From Sphingomonas alpina (lineage in GTDB: Bacteria > Pseudomonadota > Alphaproteobacteria > Sphingomonadales > Sphingomonadaceae), in NCBI RefSeq assembly GCF_014490665.1, contig NZ_CP061038.1:5133461-5197460 (forward strand): DNA of 64,000 nt, given 5' to 3'. A program made the position numbers and the translations under genes. Below are positions 35,819 through 43,838 of this stretch, piece by piece. Every line of letters begins with the position of its first letter. The stretch's first letter is position 1. Below the pieces are notes generated by a model, which had not been told where the DNA came from, did not search any database, and saw only the letters and a program-made list of their open reading frames with translations.

Positions 35819-37042
35819 ATGAACGCCGCATCCGTCATCGAACGCCACGAGGTCGCGGTTCAGCCGCCGACCGGCCTGTCTCCCGATGCGCTGGCCCGCG
35901 TGCGCCCCAAGGTGCAGTCGATGCTGACGCAGATTCCCGCTTATGCGCAGATGACGAACGAGGAACAGGCCAAGCTCGCGCACGACATGGTCAAGGTGCT
36001 CGCCTATATGGACGACCCCAACCGCATCGTCGAACAGACCGCCCCCGTGCTGGCCCCCGTCCTGGCCGAAGCGCAGGCCGACGCCAATGAACAGACGCGC
36101 AAGAACCTGTCCCAGTCGCCCGGTTTTGCCGGCAAGGATTTCGTCGCCGGCGCCGCGGCACAGGGTACCGACCAGTTCGTTCGCTTGGTCAAGGAAGTCG
36201 ATTTCCCGGCCTTTGTCGGCGGGCTGATCAACAATGTGTTCAAGACGATCGTGGAAACCTCGATCGAACAGATGCGCGCTTATGGGGAGCTGGTCGCCGC
36301 CGTTGCGAAGACCGCGGAAGATTATATGGCCGAGAATATCGGCATGGGTCAGGGCCGCGATTATCTGGCGCAGCGCTTCCCCGATCTGCTCGACGTGGAC
36401 ATCGACGATGACGGCAATTCGAAGTTGAAGGTGACCTCGGACGATGAGGAAGCCGCTCTGGCCGAAGTGCATTCGACGCTCGGCATGAGCGGGGAGGCGG
36501 CGACCGACCTTTCTGAAGAAGAGACCGAGATGGCGCTGGTCAATGCGGCGCGCCTGACCATGGCCAAGTCGCGGCAGCAGCTTCTGGCGTCGATGGTGAT
36601 GCTCGGGATCAACCGTATCGTCGTGACCGACGGCTCGATCGTCGCCAAGGTGAAGTTCGACATGCGCGCGACCGATGAAGCGAAGCGCGGCTATCGTGCT
36701 TCGGCCTATGATCGCCAGACCAGCCGGAACAAGAATGTCAGCGCCTTTGGCGGCGGGTTCCTCGGTTTTGGCGGTGGCTCGGTCAACGTCAACGAACAAT
36801 CGCATGTCGCGACCGTCAGCACTGGTGTCGACGAGACGAGCGAGTCGAAACTCGATCTGACGGCCAAGCTGCAGGGCGAGGTCCGGGTCAACTTCAAGTC
36901 CGATTATCTGCCGCTGGAGAAAATGGCGACGCCCGAGATGATCGGCGCGATTCAGGGCAATTCGCAGCCCACCCCGCCGCGCAACATGGCGCGTTCCGGA
37001 GCGACGCCGACGCCTGCCGCGCCGGCGACGCCGGGACAATGA
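35819..37042 (+). CDS. Unnamed paralogue family, member 3
   Basis: 407 aa, ATG three bases after the previous stop. Closest relative of member 2 in sequence: N-terminal helical domain (ARVRPKVQSMLTQIPAYAQM, KLAHDMVKVLAYM), block 1 FPAFVGGLINNVFKTIVETS with QMRAYGELV (127-159), block 2 LLASMVMLGINRIVVTDGSI (254-273), block 3 VRVNFKSDYLPLEKMATPEM (350-375). The insert between blocks 2 and 3 is Gly-rich (FGGGFLGFGGGSVNVNEQS). Short Pro/Ala tail. The tandem arrangement points to gene duplication within the operon. Confidence 0.8.
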   Translation: MNAASVIERHEVAVQPPTGLSPDALARVRPKVQSMLTQIPAYAQMTNEEQAKLAHDMVKVLAYMDDPNRIVEQTAPVLAPVLAEAQADANEQTRKNLSQSPGFAGKDFVAGAAAQGTDQFVRLVKEVDFPAFVGGLINNVFKTIVETSIEQMRAYGELVAAVAKTAEDYMAENIGMGQGRDYLAQRFPDLLDVDIDDDGNSKLKVTSDDEEAALAEVHSTLGMSGEAATDLSEEETEMALVNAARLTMAKSRQQLLASMVMLGINRIVVTDGSIVAKVKFDMRATDEAKRGYRASAYDRQTSRNKNVSAFGGGFLGFGGGSVNVNEQSHVATVSTGVDETSESKLDLTAKLQGEVRVNFKSDYLPLEKMATPEMIGAIQGNSQPTPPRNMARSGATPTPAAPATPGQ

Positions 37043-37998
37043 CCGGCGTGGACACCCGGTCGCTCACGACGGCGACACCCTTCGGCCTGCGCCGTGTGCT
37101 CGAAGAGGCCGAAAATCTGGTGCTGGCGGCCGAAGCGCACAGCGTGATGATGGCCGAGCTCGGCCAGATCGACTTGCCTCCGGCGGAGCGCGCCGATGCA
37201 ATGCAGCTCCGCGCGATCGCCAGCCTGTACCTCGCCTCGACGCTCGAGGCGGCCGGCCTGATCCAGGCTGCCGACGACCTGACGCGGCTGGTGCGGACCG
37301 GCGCGCTGGGCGGGGATCTCGGCGAAGCGGCGGCGCTGATCGAGGCCTTCTGGGATGGACGTAACGACCGCGCGAGCGAGCCCGAACGTCTGGCGCTGTT
37401 CGGCCGGTTGTTCGGCGCGCCGGCCGGGCCGGACGATGCCGCCGGCGGCGCGAACAGCGACTTCGAGGAAATGCTGCTCGATTTGTGCGACTCGATCATG
37501 AAAGCGGTCGATGGCGGCGGCCAGGGACGTGCCCGCGCCGCCGCTGCCCGTCTGGCGGAAAACGTCGCCGCGGCGTCGAATGACATGGTGCAGATGCTGG
37601 CGCGCGAGATCCTGCAATCGCTGGGTCAGGCGATCGCGATCCTCAATCATCCTTCGGTGCGCGCGATGCTTGCCGCGCGAACGATGTGGGATGCGGTGAC
37701 CGCGATCGATCGCCGCTTTCGCCGGACATCGCGGCCGACGCTGACGCATCTGCGGCGCGGGCGCGCGGGGATGGCGGTGCTCGCCTGGCTGGCCGACCAT
37801 GTCGATACGATCGAGGGAGGCGGCGGGTCGCTGGTCTCCAATGGCGATCTCGTTGTCGACGCGGCGATCGACTGGGTCGACGAAACGCTGTCGATCGTGC
37901 GCGGTGAAAGCGAACAACCGGCTGTATCGGCTCGCGCTCCGGCGGGCGGCAGGGCACCGGATGCGGGCGGGTCGGCCTGGCGCGACCTCGGGCGCTGA
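37039..37998 (+). CDS. Unknown 319-aa helical operon protein
   Basis: ATG 37039 in ATGA overlap with member 3. Not recognised; almost entirely helical. The N-terminal half (LRRVLEEAENLVLAAEAHSV, AIASLYLASTLEAAGLIQAA) looks like a helical bundle. Residues ~167-258 are homologous to the C-terminal domain of the 614-aa protein: ARLAENVAAASNDMVQMLA, ILQSLGQAIAIL, RAMLAARTMWDAVTAID, AWLADHVDTI. The tail is Pro/Ala/Gly-rich. The stop precedes member 4 by one base. Shared domain and coupling suggest it interacts with the same partner as the 614-aa protein. Confidence 0.75.
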   Translation: MTGVDTRSLTTATPFGLRRVLEEAENLVLAAEAHSVMMAELGQIDLPPAERADAMQLRAIASLYLASTLEAAGLIQAADDLTRLVRTGALGGDLGEAAALIEAFWDGRNDRASEPERLALFGRLFGAPAGPDDAAGGANSDFEEMLLDLCDSIMKAVDGGGQGRARAAAARLAENVAAASNDMVQMLAREILQSLGQAIAILNHPSVRAMLAARTMWDAVTAIDRRFRRTSRPTLTHLRRGRAGMAVLAWLADHVDTIEGGGGSLVSNGDLVVDAAIDWVDETLSIVRGESEQPAVSARAPAGGRAPDAGGSAWRDLGR

Positions 37999-37999
37999 C

Positions 38000-39568
38000 A
38001 TGACGACGACCGCGCCCGCCACCGCGGCTTTGGCGCAACCGCCCGGTCATGTCCGGGCGGTGGTGCACGACGCACTGACTCAGGCGCAAGGGTTCGAACA
38101 AGTCGCGCCGGACGACCGGCGGACGATCGCCAACGCGCTGGTCCGCATCGCGCATGCGGCAAAATTGCTGGAGGAGGAGAGCAGTGCTCCGGCTCCGGCG
38201 AGGGCGGCGGCGCCGGTGGCCCGTGCGATGGATGCGGAAGAACATTATGGCGGTTCGGCGGTGGAGGGGATGGCGGGCACGACGCGGCGCATGCTGCAGG
38301 CGATCAGCTTCCCGCGCTTCGTCAACGAACTGATCACCGGCGTCTTTCGCGCGATGGTCGAAACCAACCAGCAGCAGCTGCAACAATATGTCGAGCTGGT
38401 TCGCGGGGTCTCGCAGTCGCTCGACGGATTTTCCTCGCTCGGCGGCAGCAGCGACGATCCGGCGAAGCGCTGGCTCGCGCAGCAATTTCCGCAGAGCTTC
38501 GCGGTCGAGGAACCCGAGCCGCCCGACCCGCGCGACGTGCCCGACCCGGAGGACGAGCCCGAACCGGTGCGGCTCACGACGCGTGGTGCGCCGCCGAGCG
38601 CGGATGCCATTCGTGCCGCACTCAGCGTCGAACCGGGCACGGCGGTGCCGACCGGCGCGCAGGAACTCGTGCCGTTCGTGCGCGCGTCGCTCGCGCGCAA
38701 TCGCCAGCAGATGCTGGCCACCATGGTGCAGATGGGCATGCAGCGCATCGTGATCGATTCGGGCCGCATCAACGCATCGATGCGCTTTCACATCGATGCG
38801 AGTTCGGCGGCCGAGGAACAGTCGCACAGCGGCTTCGACACACGGACGACGATGGGCGCTAGCGCGTCGGGCGGCTTTGGCTTGTGGAGCGCATCGGCTT
38901 CGGTGAATACGACGATCGGCTATGTCCGCACCGACGATGTCGCGACGCGGGAACAGACCAACGCCTCCGCTGACCTCAACAGCTCGGTCGAACTCCATTT
39001 CCGCACCGATCAGGTGCCGCTCGACCGCATTGCGTCGGAGCAGACGGTCGAGCGCCTTCGCCTCAATACGCTCAATCCCGAACGCGAATTGTCGATCGCG
39101 GCGGAAACCGATCGCGCACGCATCACCGCAGACCAGGCGGCCAACACCGCGCGAGCGGCCAACCGCCCGCCCGCGCTGGCGCCCACACCACCGCCGCCAC
39201 CGCCGAGCGCGGTCGATTCCGCGATCGGCGCGGTTACCGGCAGGAGCGCGGGAGGGGCAGCCGGGAGCGGCGCGGGCGCCGGCTCGACCTCGGGCGGCGG
39301 CGCAGCCGGCAGCTCGACCACGGCAGGTGCCGCCCGGACCGGTGCCGGGTCAGCACCGACTGCCGGGGCGGGTAGTCCCCCGGGCGGCGGCGCACCGGCG
39401 GGTGGGAGCGGAGGAACAGCTGCAGGTGGGACAGCGGTTGGAGGCAGTGCATCGAGTGGGGGCGCCGCTCCAAACCCGCCTGCCGGTACCGTGGCTCCCG
39501 GCGGATCGACCACAGCCGGCACCGCGACTGCCCCGGCCAGCGGCGGGGCGGCGGCGATCCGGACCTGA
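38000..39568 (+). CDS. Unnamed paralogue family, member 4, with long Gly/Ala/Ser tail
   Basis: 522 aa from ATG 38000. N-terminal helical domain (VRAVVHDALTQAQGFEQV, IANALVRIAHAAKLLEEE), block 1 FPRFVNELITGVFRAMVETN with QQLQQYVELV (103-134), block 2 MLATMVQMGMQRIVIDSGRI (236-256), block 3 SVELHFRTDQVPLDRIASE (329-347). The insert between blocks 2 and 3 is Gly/Ser-rich (GASASGGFGLWSASASVN). The last ~130 residues are extremely Gly/Ala/Ser/Thr-Pro rich, a low-complexity tail of a kind seen in surface or self-associating proteins. Last gene of the apparent operon; 227 bp of mostly non-coding DNA follow. Confidence 0.8.
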   Translation: MTTTAPATAALAQPPGHVRAVVHDALTQAQGFEQVAPDDRRTIANALVRIAHAAKLLEEESSAPAPARAAAPVARAMDAEEHYGGSAVEGMAGTTRRMLQAISFPRFVNELITGVFRAMVETNQQQLQQYVELVRGVSQSLDGFSSLGGSSDDPAKRWLAQQFPQSFAVEEPEPPDPRDVPDPEDEPEPVRLTTRGAPPSADAIRAALSVEPGTAVPTGAQELVPFVRASLARNRQQMLATMVQMGMQRIVIDSGRINASMRFHIDASSAAEEQSHSGFDTRTTMGASASGGFGLWSASASVNTTIGYVRTDDVATREQTNASADLNSSVELHFRTDQVPLDRIASEQTVERLRLNTLNPERELSIAAETDRARITADQAANTARAANRPPALAPTPPPPPPSAVDSAIGAVTGRSAGGAAGSGAGAGSTSGGGAAGSSTTAGAARTGAGSAPTAGAGSPPGGGAPAGGSGGTAAGGTAVGGSASSGGAAPNPPAGTVAPGGSTTAGTATAPASGGAAAIRT

Positions 39569-39649
39569 ATTGCGCATTTGCGCGACTGGCAACGCCCATG
39601 GCCGATGATGTGCCTGGGCCATAATCGGTGATCCGTTCCGCCGGTTCGG

Positions 39650-39736
39650 CGCTTCGAGCCCAATACCGTCACCAGCGACGACGTTCAGCTGGCGATCGAG
39701 GCCGAATTCAAGAAGAAGGGGCGAAACGTCGGTTGA
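39650..39736 (+). pseudogene. Possible 3' remnant of a lost gene
   Basis: A 28-codon open stretch ending at TGA 39734-39736 reads RFEPNTVTSDDVQLAIEAEF then KKKGRNVG. Composition and helix pattern look protein-like and resemble the very end of a gene, but there is no start codon or upstream continuation. It lies between the operon end and the cytochrome b561 gene. It may be chance. Confidence 0.2.
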
Positions 39737-39795
39737 CCTGGGGATGCCTGTCCATGAGGTTCCGCAGCAGGCCCGCAGGGAATCTCGATATAGCC

Positions 39796-41181
39796 ATGAC
39801 CGATCCAAGTCCGATTGCCGATCCTGCGAGTAGCGATCCGGTCGATGCAGCCGCCACCCCCGCCACCTCCGCCTTGTCCGGCGCAAGATCGTACACGCGT
39901 GTGGCGATCGCGCTGCACTGGATCATCGCGCTGTGTCTCCTCGGGCAGATCGCGCTGGGATGGGGCCTGAACGACGTCCCGGACGGGCCTGCGCGCTATG
40001 CGGCGTTCCAGCTGCACAAGTCGATCGGGATATCGATCCTGCTGCTCAGCGTCGCTCGCCTCGCCTGGCGCCTGCTGCATCCGGCTCCTCCCGGGGAGCC
40101 AATGCCCCGCTGGCAGCGCCTGGCCTCGGGTGTCGTCCATTGGGGTCTCTATGCCATCATGATCGGCCTGCCCGCGACCGGATGGATCATGGTGTCGACC
40201 AGCAAGCTGGCCATTCCGACACGGCTGTTTGGCTTGGTGCCATGGCCCTCGATCCCGGGCCTGTCCAACCTCGAACCCGCGACCAGGGCGATCTGGAACA
40301 GTTTCGGCAGCAATGGCCATGCGGTGCTGGTCTATGTCACCATCGCCTTGCTGGTGCTGCATCTCGGCGCCGTTCTGAAGCATCAGCTCATCGACAGGGA
40401 CCGAGTGTTCGCGCGCATGGCGCCGGGGGCCCTGCCCGGTTGGAAAGAACCGCGTTTCTGGGGTCTCGCCGCATTGGCGCTGATTGCCGTGCTGATTGGC
40501 TCCAGCCTGGCGCGTGAGCGGGGACCACATCGTGCCGCCACCCAGCGTCCGACCGCCCAATTGCCGGCAGCGCTCGGCGCCGTACCGACCGCGTCGCCGG
40601 CTTCGACGGTGACTCCATCGCCGGGTGTGACACCGCTCGTTCCGACGCCCACGCCCACACCGGCTGAATCCGCAGCCCGGCTCGTCCGCTGGACGGTACA
40701 GGACGGGCAGCTCGGCTTCTCCACCAACTGGGCCGATACGCCCATTACCGGATCCTTCTCGCGCTGGACCGCGGATATCGTCTTCTCACCCGAACTTCTC
40801 GATCGGTCGAGCCTGACGGTTCGCATCGATCTCGCATCGGTATCGACCGGAGACAGTCAGCGCGACGCCGCCTTGCCGACCTCCGACTGGTTCGATGTTG
40901 CCACACATCCTTCCGCCGTCTTTCGCAGCGAGCGAATCCGATCCACCGGCGGCGACAATTATGTCGCGAGCGGAACGCTTGACCTGCGCGGCATACGAAA
41001 GAAGTTCAGCTTGCCCTTCACCGTCAGGATCAAGGATGAGTCCGCAGCAGCGCATGGCACGTTCACGATCGACCGGACCCTGTTTGGGGTCGGTCAGGGG
41101 GAGTGGTCGACGACCGACCAGATTCCCGCCGCCGTTGCGGTGAAATTCTCGCTCCGGGCCAGGGGAACGGCCGCCAAATGA
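39796..41181 (+). CDS. Cytochrome b561 - YceI domain fusion protein
   Basis: 461 aa from ATG 39796; ATG 39754 is an alternative with GGGG ten bases upstream. Residues ~35-215 form a four-helix cytochrome b561 with heme-ligand-type histidines in ALHWIIALC, QLHKSIGISIL, GVVHWGLYAIM and LHLGAVLKH. A fifth hydrophobic segment (GLAALALIAVLIGS) and a Pro/Thr/Ala linker (VTPSPGVTPLVPTPTPTPA) lead to a YceI-like lipocalin domain (~290-460; FSTNWADTPITGSF, TSDWFDVATHPSAVF, LRGIRKKFSLPFTV). YceI proteins bind isoprenoid quinones; b561 exchanges electrons with quinone, so the fusion makes functional sense: periplasmic or inner-membrane redox handling. Single transcription unit. Confidence 0.85.
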   Translation: MTDPSPIADPASSDPVDAAATPATSALSGARSYTRVAIALHWIIALCLLGQIALGWGLNDVPDGPARYAAFQLHKSIGISILLLSVARLAWRLLHPAPPGEPMPRWQRLASGVVHWGLYAIMIGLPATGWIMVSTSKLAIPTRLFGLVPWPSIPGLSNLEPATRAIWNSFGSNGHAVLVYVTIALLVLHLGAVLKHQLIDRDRVFARMAPGALPGWKEPRFWGLAALALIAVLIGSSLARERGPHRAATQRPTAQLPAALGAVPTASPASTVTPSPGVTPLVPTPTPTPAESAARLVRWTVQDGQLGFSTNWADTPITGSFSRWTADIVFSPELLDRSSLTVRIDLASVSTGDSQRDAALPTSDWFDVATHPSAVFRSERIRSTGGDNYVASGTLDLRGIRKKFSLPFTVRIKDESAAAHGTFTIDRTLFGVGQGEWSTTDQIPAAVAVKFSLRARGTAAK

Positions 41182-41651
41182 TCCGATTCCACCGCTGTTG
41201 TTCGGGAAATAAAAAACCCCACCCCTGTTAAGTTGGAGAATTTCATAGAGATTATCCTTTATTATCAGTGCAATGACCCCAATACGCCGCCACGGGATAA
41301 CAGCGGTGGAACAGCGGTGGGAACAGCGGATAACAGCGGTCAGGTTCGGCCATAACAGCGGGAACGGCGACATTGGGGATCCTCGATTAAATCGTCATGA
41401 GAAACAGCGCGGCGCGGCTTGGTAAAGTCACGCCTGGTTCGACGCTGCCATGGCCCTGGGGTGGAGTTGAATCGGGTCGCAGTGTGGAGCGCAATTTTCG
41501 TCGGGGAGGAATGTCCGCGCACGACATTTTCGCGCTGTGTAACATCACGAGGTACCAGGAACGATCATATGGGCGAGCGATCGTCAACTTGGCGCGGGTC
41601 CAGGCCTGCCATCTATGCACCGTAACTGCTCCACCACCACTTAATCCCAGC
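41182..41651. other. Intergenic region with AACAGCGG cluster
   Basis: 470 bp between convergent genes. AT-rich at 41205-41270, then five AACAGCGG copies (annotated separately), then a stretch without convincing genes. No clear terminator hairpin was recognised for either flanking gene. Confidence 0.4.
41299..41361 (+). repeat. Five copies of AACAGCGG at about helical-turn spacing
   Basis: Copies start at 41299, 41310, 41322, 41332 and 41354, i.e. steps of 11, 12, 10 and 22 bp, so all lie on about the same face of the helix. Could be a cooperative protein-binding cluster or a simple slippage-type repeat. Confidence 0.6.
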
Positions 41652-42587
41652 TCAGACCCCGGCGACAGGCGGGGAGAGCGTGCCGAGCCAGGCGACAAGC
41701 CCGAAGATCAGCAGCGCAAGGCCGGTCTCGACGGCAAGGCTGCGGCGCAGCAGCGCGAGTGCGGGTTGCGGCATGCCCTGATCGAGCGCGGCCTTCAGGG
41801 CTGGCGTCAGGCGGAAACGGTTGAGCGCGGCCAGACCAAGCATCGCACTGAACAGCATCAGCTTCACGATCAGCAATTGCCCGTAAGGCGTTGCGGGGAG
41901 CGTCAGGACATGATCGGCGCCGACAAGGAACGTGCTGTTGATCAGCCCGGTAGCGACAAGCAGCGCGACGATGATCGTTCCCATGGTGGAAAACCCGGCA
42001 AGCGCGCGCCGGGCGGTGTTCACCCGCTCGACGTCCGCCGCCGCTCGATCGCGCAGCACCAGGAACAGCAGGATGAAGAGCGCCCCAAGCCAGGCGGCGG
42101 CCGCGAGCAGGTGCAGGATGTCGGACAGCAAATGTATCCAGCCGGCCATGCCTTGTGTGGCGGCGCCATGGCCCGACCAGGCGAGGGTGGCGACGGCCAC
42201 GCCGCTCAGCAGCGAAGCCGGAAGCAGGGCCGCGACCGGCCGTCGGGCGATTGCCGGCGCGCAGATCAGAATGCCGAACAGAACGGCGAGCCGTATCAAC
42301 AAGGCCCAGCCCAGCGCCGTCCCGGACAACAGCATGACCAGGGTCGCCTGATCCACCTCCGTGATCGAGGTTCCGGCCATACCGGCTGCCTGTAGAATGA
42401 ACCCGAAGCCGGAAAGCATCACTCCGGCACTTGCCAGGGCAAGAAGCATGGGCCGGATCGGTAGGGCGCTGCGTCCGTCCCGACCCAGGCCACTCATTCC
42501 ATACAGGCCGAAGAACGCAATCCCGAACAACAGCCCGAGATCGACGAAGAGTGCGTAACGGACCGCGATGATCGGCCAGTCGCCCAA
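41652..42587 (-). CDS. copD: Copper resistance D family protein (CopD)
   Basis: 311 aa, TTG start at 42587, five bases after the copC stop. Eight or so hydrophobic segments and the CopD domain in the C-terminal half (WIHLLSDILHLLAAAAWLGALF, histidine-containing helix; LLVATGLINSTFLVG; GQLLIVKLMLFSAMLGLAALNR). CopD is an inner-membrane protein that works with CopC, probably in copper uptake or transfer from the periplasm. The pair copC-copD is divergent from the metal-sensing sigma operon and shares its promoter motif. TTG start is unusual but coupling to copC supports it. Confidence 0.88.
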   Translation of the reverse strand: MGDWPIIAVRYALFVDLGLLFGIAFFGLYGMSGLGRDGRSALPIRPMLLALASAGVMLSGFGFILQAAGMAGTSITEVDQATLVMLLSGTALGWALLIRLAVLFGILICAPAIARRPVAALLPASLLSGVAVATLAWSGHGAATQGMAGWIHLLSDILHLLAAAAWLGALFILLFLVLRDRAAADVERVNTARRALAGFSTMGTIIVALLVATGLINSTFLVGADHVLTLPATPYGQLLIVKLMLFSAMLGLAALNRFRLTPALKAALDQGMPQPALALLRRSLAVETGLALLIFGLVAWLGTLSPPVAGV

Positions 42588-42591
42588 GCGA

Positions 42592-42990
42592 TTACTTCAC
42601 GGTAAAGGCGATGCGGCCTTCCACGCGGTGCGTATCGACCGAAACGACATGCCATTGCACCTGGTACGTTCCGGCCGGAAGTGCGCGCGCGAAAGTCGCG
42701 ACCAGCGTCTTGCCATCCTTGTCGAGCGCAGTCTTGAAGCCGCCCATCTTCATCGGCGCATGATTGGCCATGCCGGGCATGCCGGTCATCACCACATCCA
42801 TGCCCGACATCTGCGGGACAAGCTTTTCGCTGAAGGCGAGTGCGATCCGCGTCGGCTTGGCGACCGATGCGCCGGTGGCCGGTTGCGCGGACAGCAGCCT
42901 GGGATGCGCCAGGGCAGGGGGTGCCCCGAAAAGGCCGATCAGAGCGGCCGGGGCAAGAGCTGCCAAAAGGGCCGTACGCACAAAGTTCAT
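42592..42990 (-). CDS. copC: Periplasmic copper-binding protein CopC
   Basis: 132 aa from ATG 42990 with GGAGATACC upstream on the minus strand. A signal peptide (MNFVRTALLAALAPAALIGL, cleavage after ALA) leaves a mature N-terminal histidine (HPRLLSAQPATG), a copper ligand in the family. The methionine-rich loop MSGMDVVMTGMPGM and the C-terminal HVVSVDTHRVEG motif are diagnostic of CopC. Role: periplasmic copper carrier partnering CopD. First gene of the copCD unit; the promoter-like GGGGTAA-N10-TGCGTAT lies about 30 bp upstream. Confidence 0.93.
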   Translation of the reverse strand: MNFVRTALLAALAPAALIGLFGAPPALAHPRLLSAQPATGASVAKPTRIALAFSEKLVPQMSGMDVVMTGMPGMANHAPMKMGGFKTALDKDGKTLVATFARALPAGTYQVQWHVVSVDTHRVEGRIAFTVK

Positions 42991-43019
42991 TGGTATCTCC
43001 TTCGGGGCCGATATGCTCA

Positions 43020-43043
43020 ATACGCAAGGGCAGAGCTTACCCC
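43020..43043 (-). promoter_or_regulatory. Putative ECF-type promoter for copCD
   Basis: On the minus strand GGGGTAA, ten bases, TGCGTAT. The same boxes with the same ten-base gap occur before the sensor/sigma operon (43071) and before copA (44421). The -10-like box ends 30 bp from the copC start. Confidence 0.6.
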
Positions 43044-43070
43044 TCGGTACTTTTGCGCAGGTCGATATGA

Positions 43071-43094
43071 GGGGGATCGCCATCTGCTGCGTAT
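43071..43094 (+). promoter_or_regulatory. Putative ECF-type promoter for the CnrYXH-like operon
   Basis: GGGGGAT, ten bases, TGCGTAT. Predicted start about 43101, before the ribosome site GGAGG (43111-43115) and the ATG at 43123. Arranged back to back with the copCD element. Confidence 0.6.
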
Positions 43095-43122
43095 GAGATG
43101 ATATGAGCTCGGAGGCTGATGC

Positions 43123-43401
43123 ATGAACGAAATTGAGGCGATGCTCGCGCGCCTGCGGGACGCGCCGGTCCATCCCGGGCTCGCCATGATCGATGCGGCG
43201 GTGTTCGACGAACTCGCCGCGCGCGCCGCGGCCCCGCCGCCGCTCAGCGCCAGGGCCTTTGGCGTGGCGGCGGTCATGGCGCTTGCCATCGGCATTGCCG
43301 GCGCTGCCCTTCCCGGTAGGTCCGCCCGCGCCGCGCCGATCTCGCCCTTCGGCGCACCCTCGGCACTTGCCCCCTCGACGCTTCTGGGAACCGGCGAGTG
43401 A
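43123..43401 (+). CDS. Small membrane protein, probable CnrY-like anti-sigma factor
   Basis: 92 aa, ATG with GGAGG eight bases upstream. A cytoplasmic-looking N-terminal helix (EIEAMLARLRDAPVHPGLA) is followed by one membrane segment at about residues 43-62 (FGVAAVMALAIGIAGAALP) and a short periplasmic Pro/Ser tail. Size, single pass and position directly before a periplasmic metal sensor and an ECF sigma factor match CnrY/NccY, the anti-sigma factor that holds CnrH at the membrane. Sequence identity to known CnrY is not obvious by eye, so the call is mainly from context. Its stop overlaps the next start. Confidence 0.7.
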   Translation: MNEIEAMLARLRDAPVHPGLAMIDAAVFDELAARAAAPPPLSARAFGVAAVMALAIGIAGAALPGRSARAAPISPFGAPSALAPSTLLGTGE

Positions 43402-43838
43402 GAGACTATCGCCGCATCATTCTCATCGCGCTCATCGCCTTTGCGGCAGCGATCGCCGGCGTGGTGGTAGGCCGCGAGTTCGTCGTCCCCGAACCGCCGG
43501 TGGAGAATCAGCTGCATGAGCTGCTGCATGAGCAGCTCAATCTCGACAAGGATCAGCATGGCCGTATCGACCTGATCGAGCAGCGCTTCGCGGTGCGGCG
43601 GCGCGCGCTAGAGCTTGAGCTCAGGGCCGATAATGCGCGGCTCGCCGAGGCGATCCAGGCGGAGCATGGCTATGGGCCGAAGGTGGCGGTGGCTATCGAT
43701 CGCTCGCATCAGGCGATGGGCCAGCTCCAGAAGGAGACGCTCGAGCATATCTTCGCCATGCGCGGCGTGCTGCGGCCCGACCAGGCCGTCAAATTCGACC
43801 GGGCCGTAGTGGGGGCGCTGACGGCCAACGACAGGTGA
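43398..43838 (+). CDS. Periplasmic heavy-metal sensor (CnrX-like)
   Basis: 146 aa, GTG start in GTGA overlap with the anti-sigma gene. An N-terminal membrane anchor (RIILIALIAFAAAIAGVVVG) precedes a helical periplasmic domain with the CnrX/ZraP-type pattern: NQLHELLHEQLNLDKDQ, then IEQRFAVRRRALELELR, AEHGYGPKVAVAIDRSHQAMG and the closing QLQKETLEHIFAMRGVL. Histidines and acidic residues in these helices are the likely metal ligands. Metal binding would signal through the CnrY-like protein to free the sigma factor. Being next to copper genes, copper is the likely inducer here. Confidence 0.82.
   Translation: MRDYRRIILIALIAFAAAIAGVVVGREFVVPEPPVENQLHELLHEQLNLDKDQHGRIDLIEQRFAVRRRALELELRADNARLAEAIQAEHGYGPKVAVAIDRSHQAMGQLQKETLEHIFAMRGVLRPDQAVKFDRAVVGALTANDR

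Noticed and set aside
35153..37039. 628-codon minus-strand frame
   Set aside because: Antisense to paralogues 2 and 3, whose shared blocks prove the plus strand is coding.
41560..41575. Second LexA box (CAGGAACGATCAT resembles the imuA site)
   Set aside because: The upstream GAAC half-site at the seven-base distance is missing.
41397..42395. 332-codon plus-strand frame
   Set aside because: Antisense to copD; no plausible domain or ribosome site.
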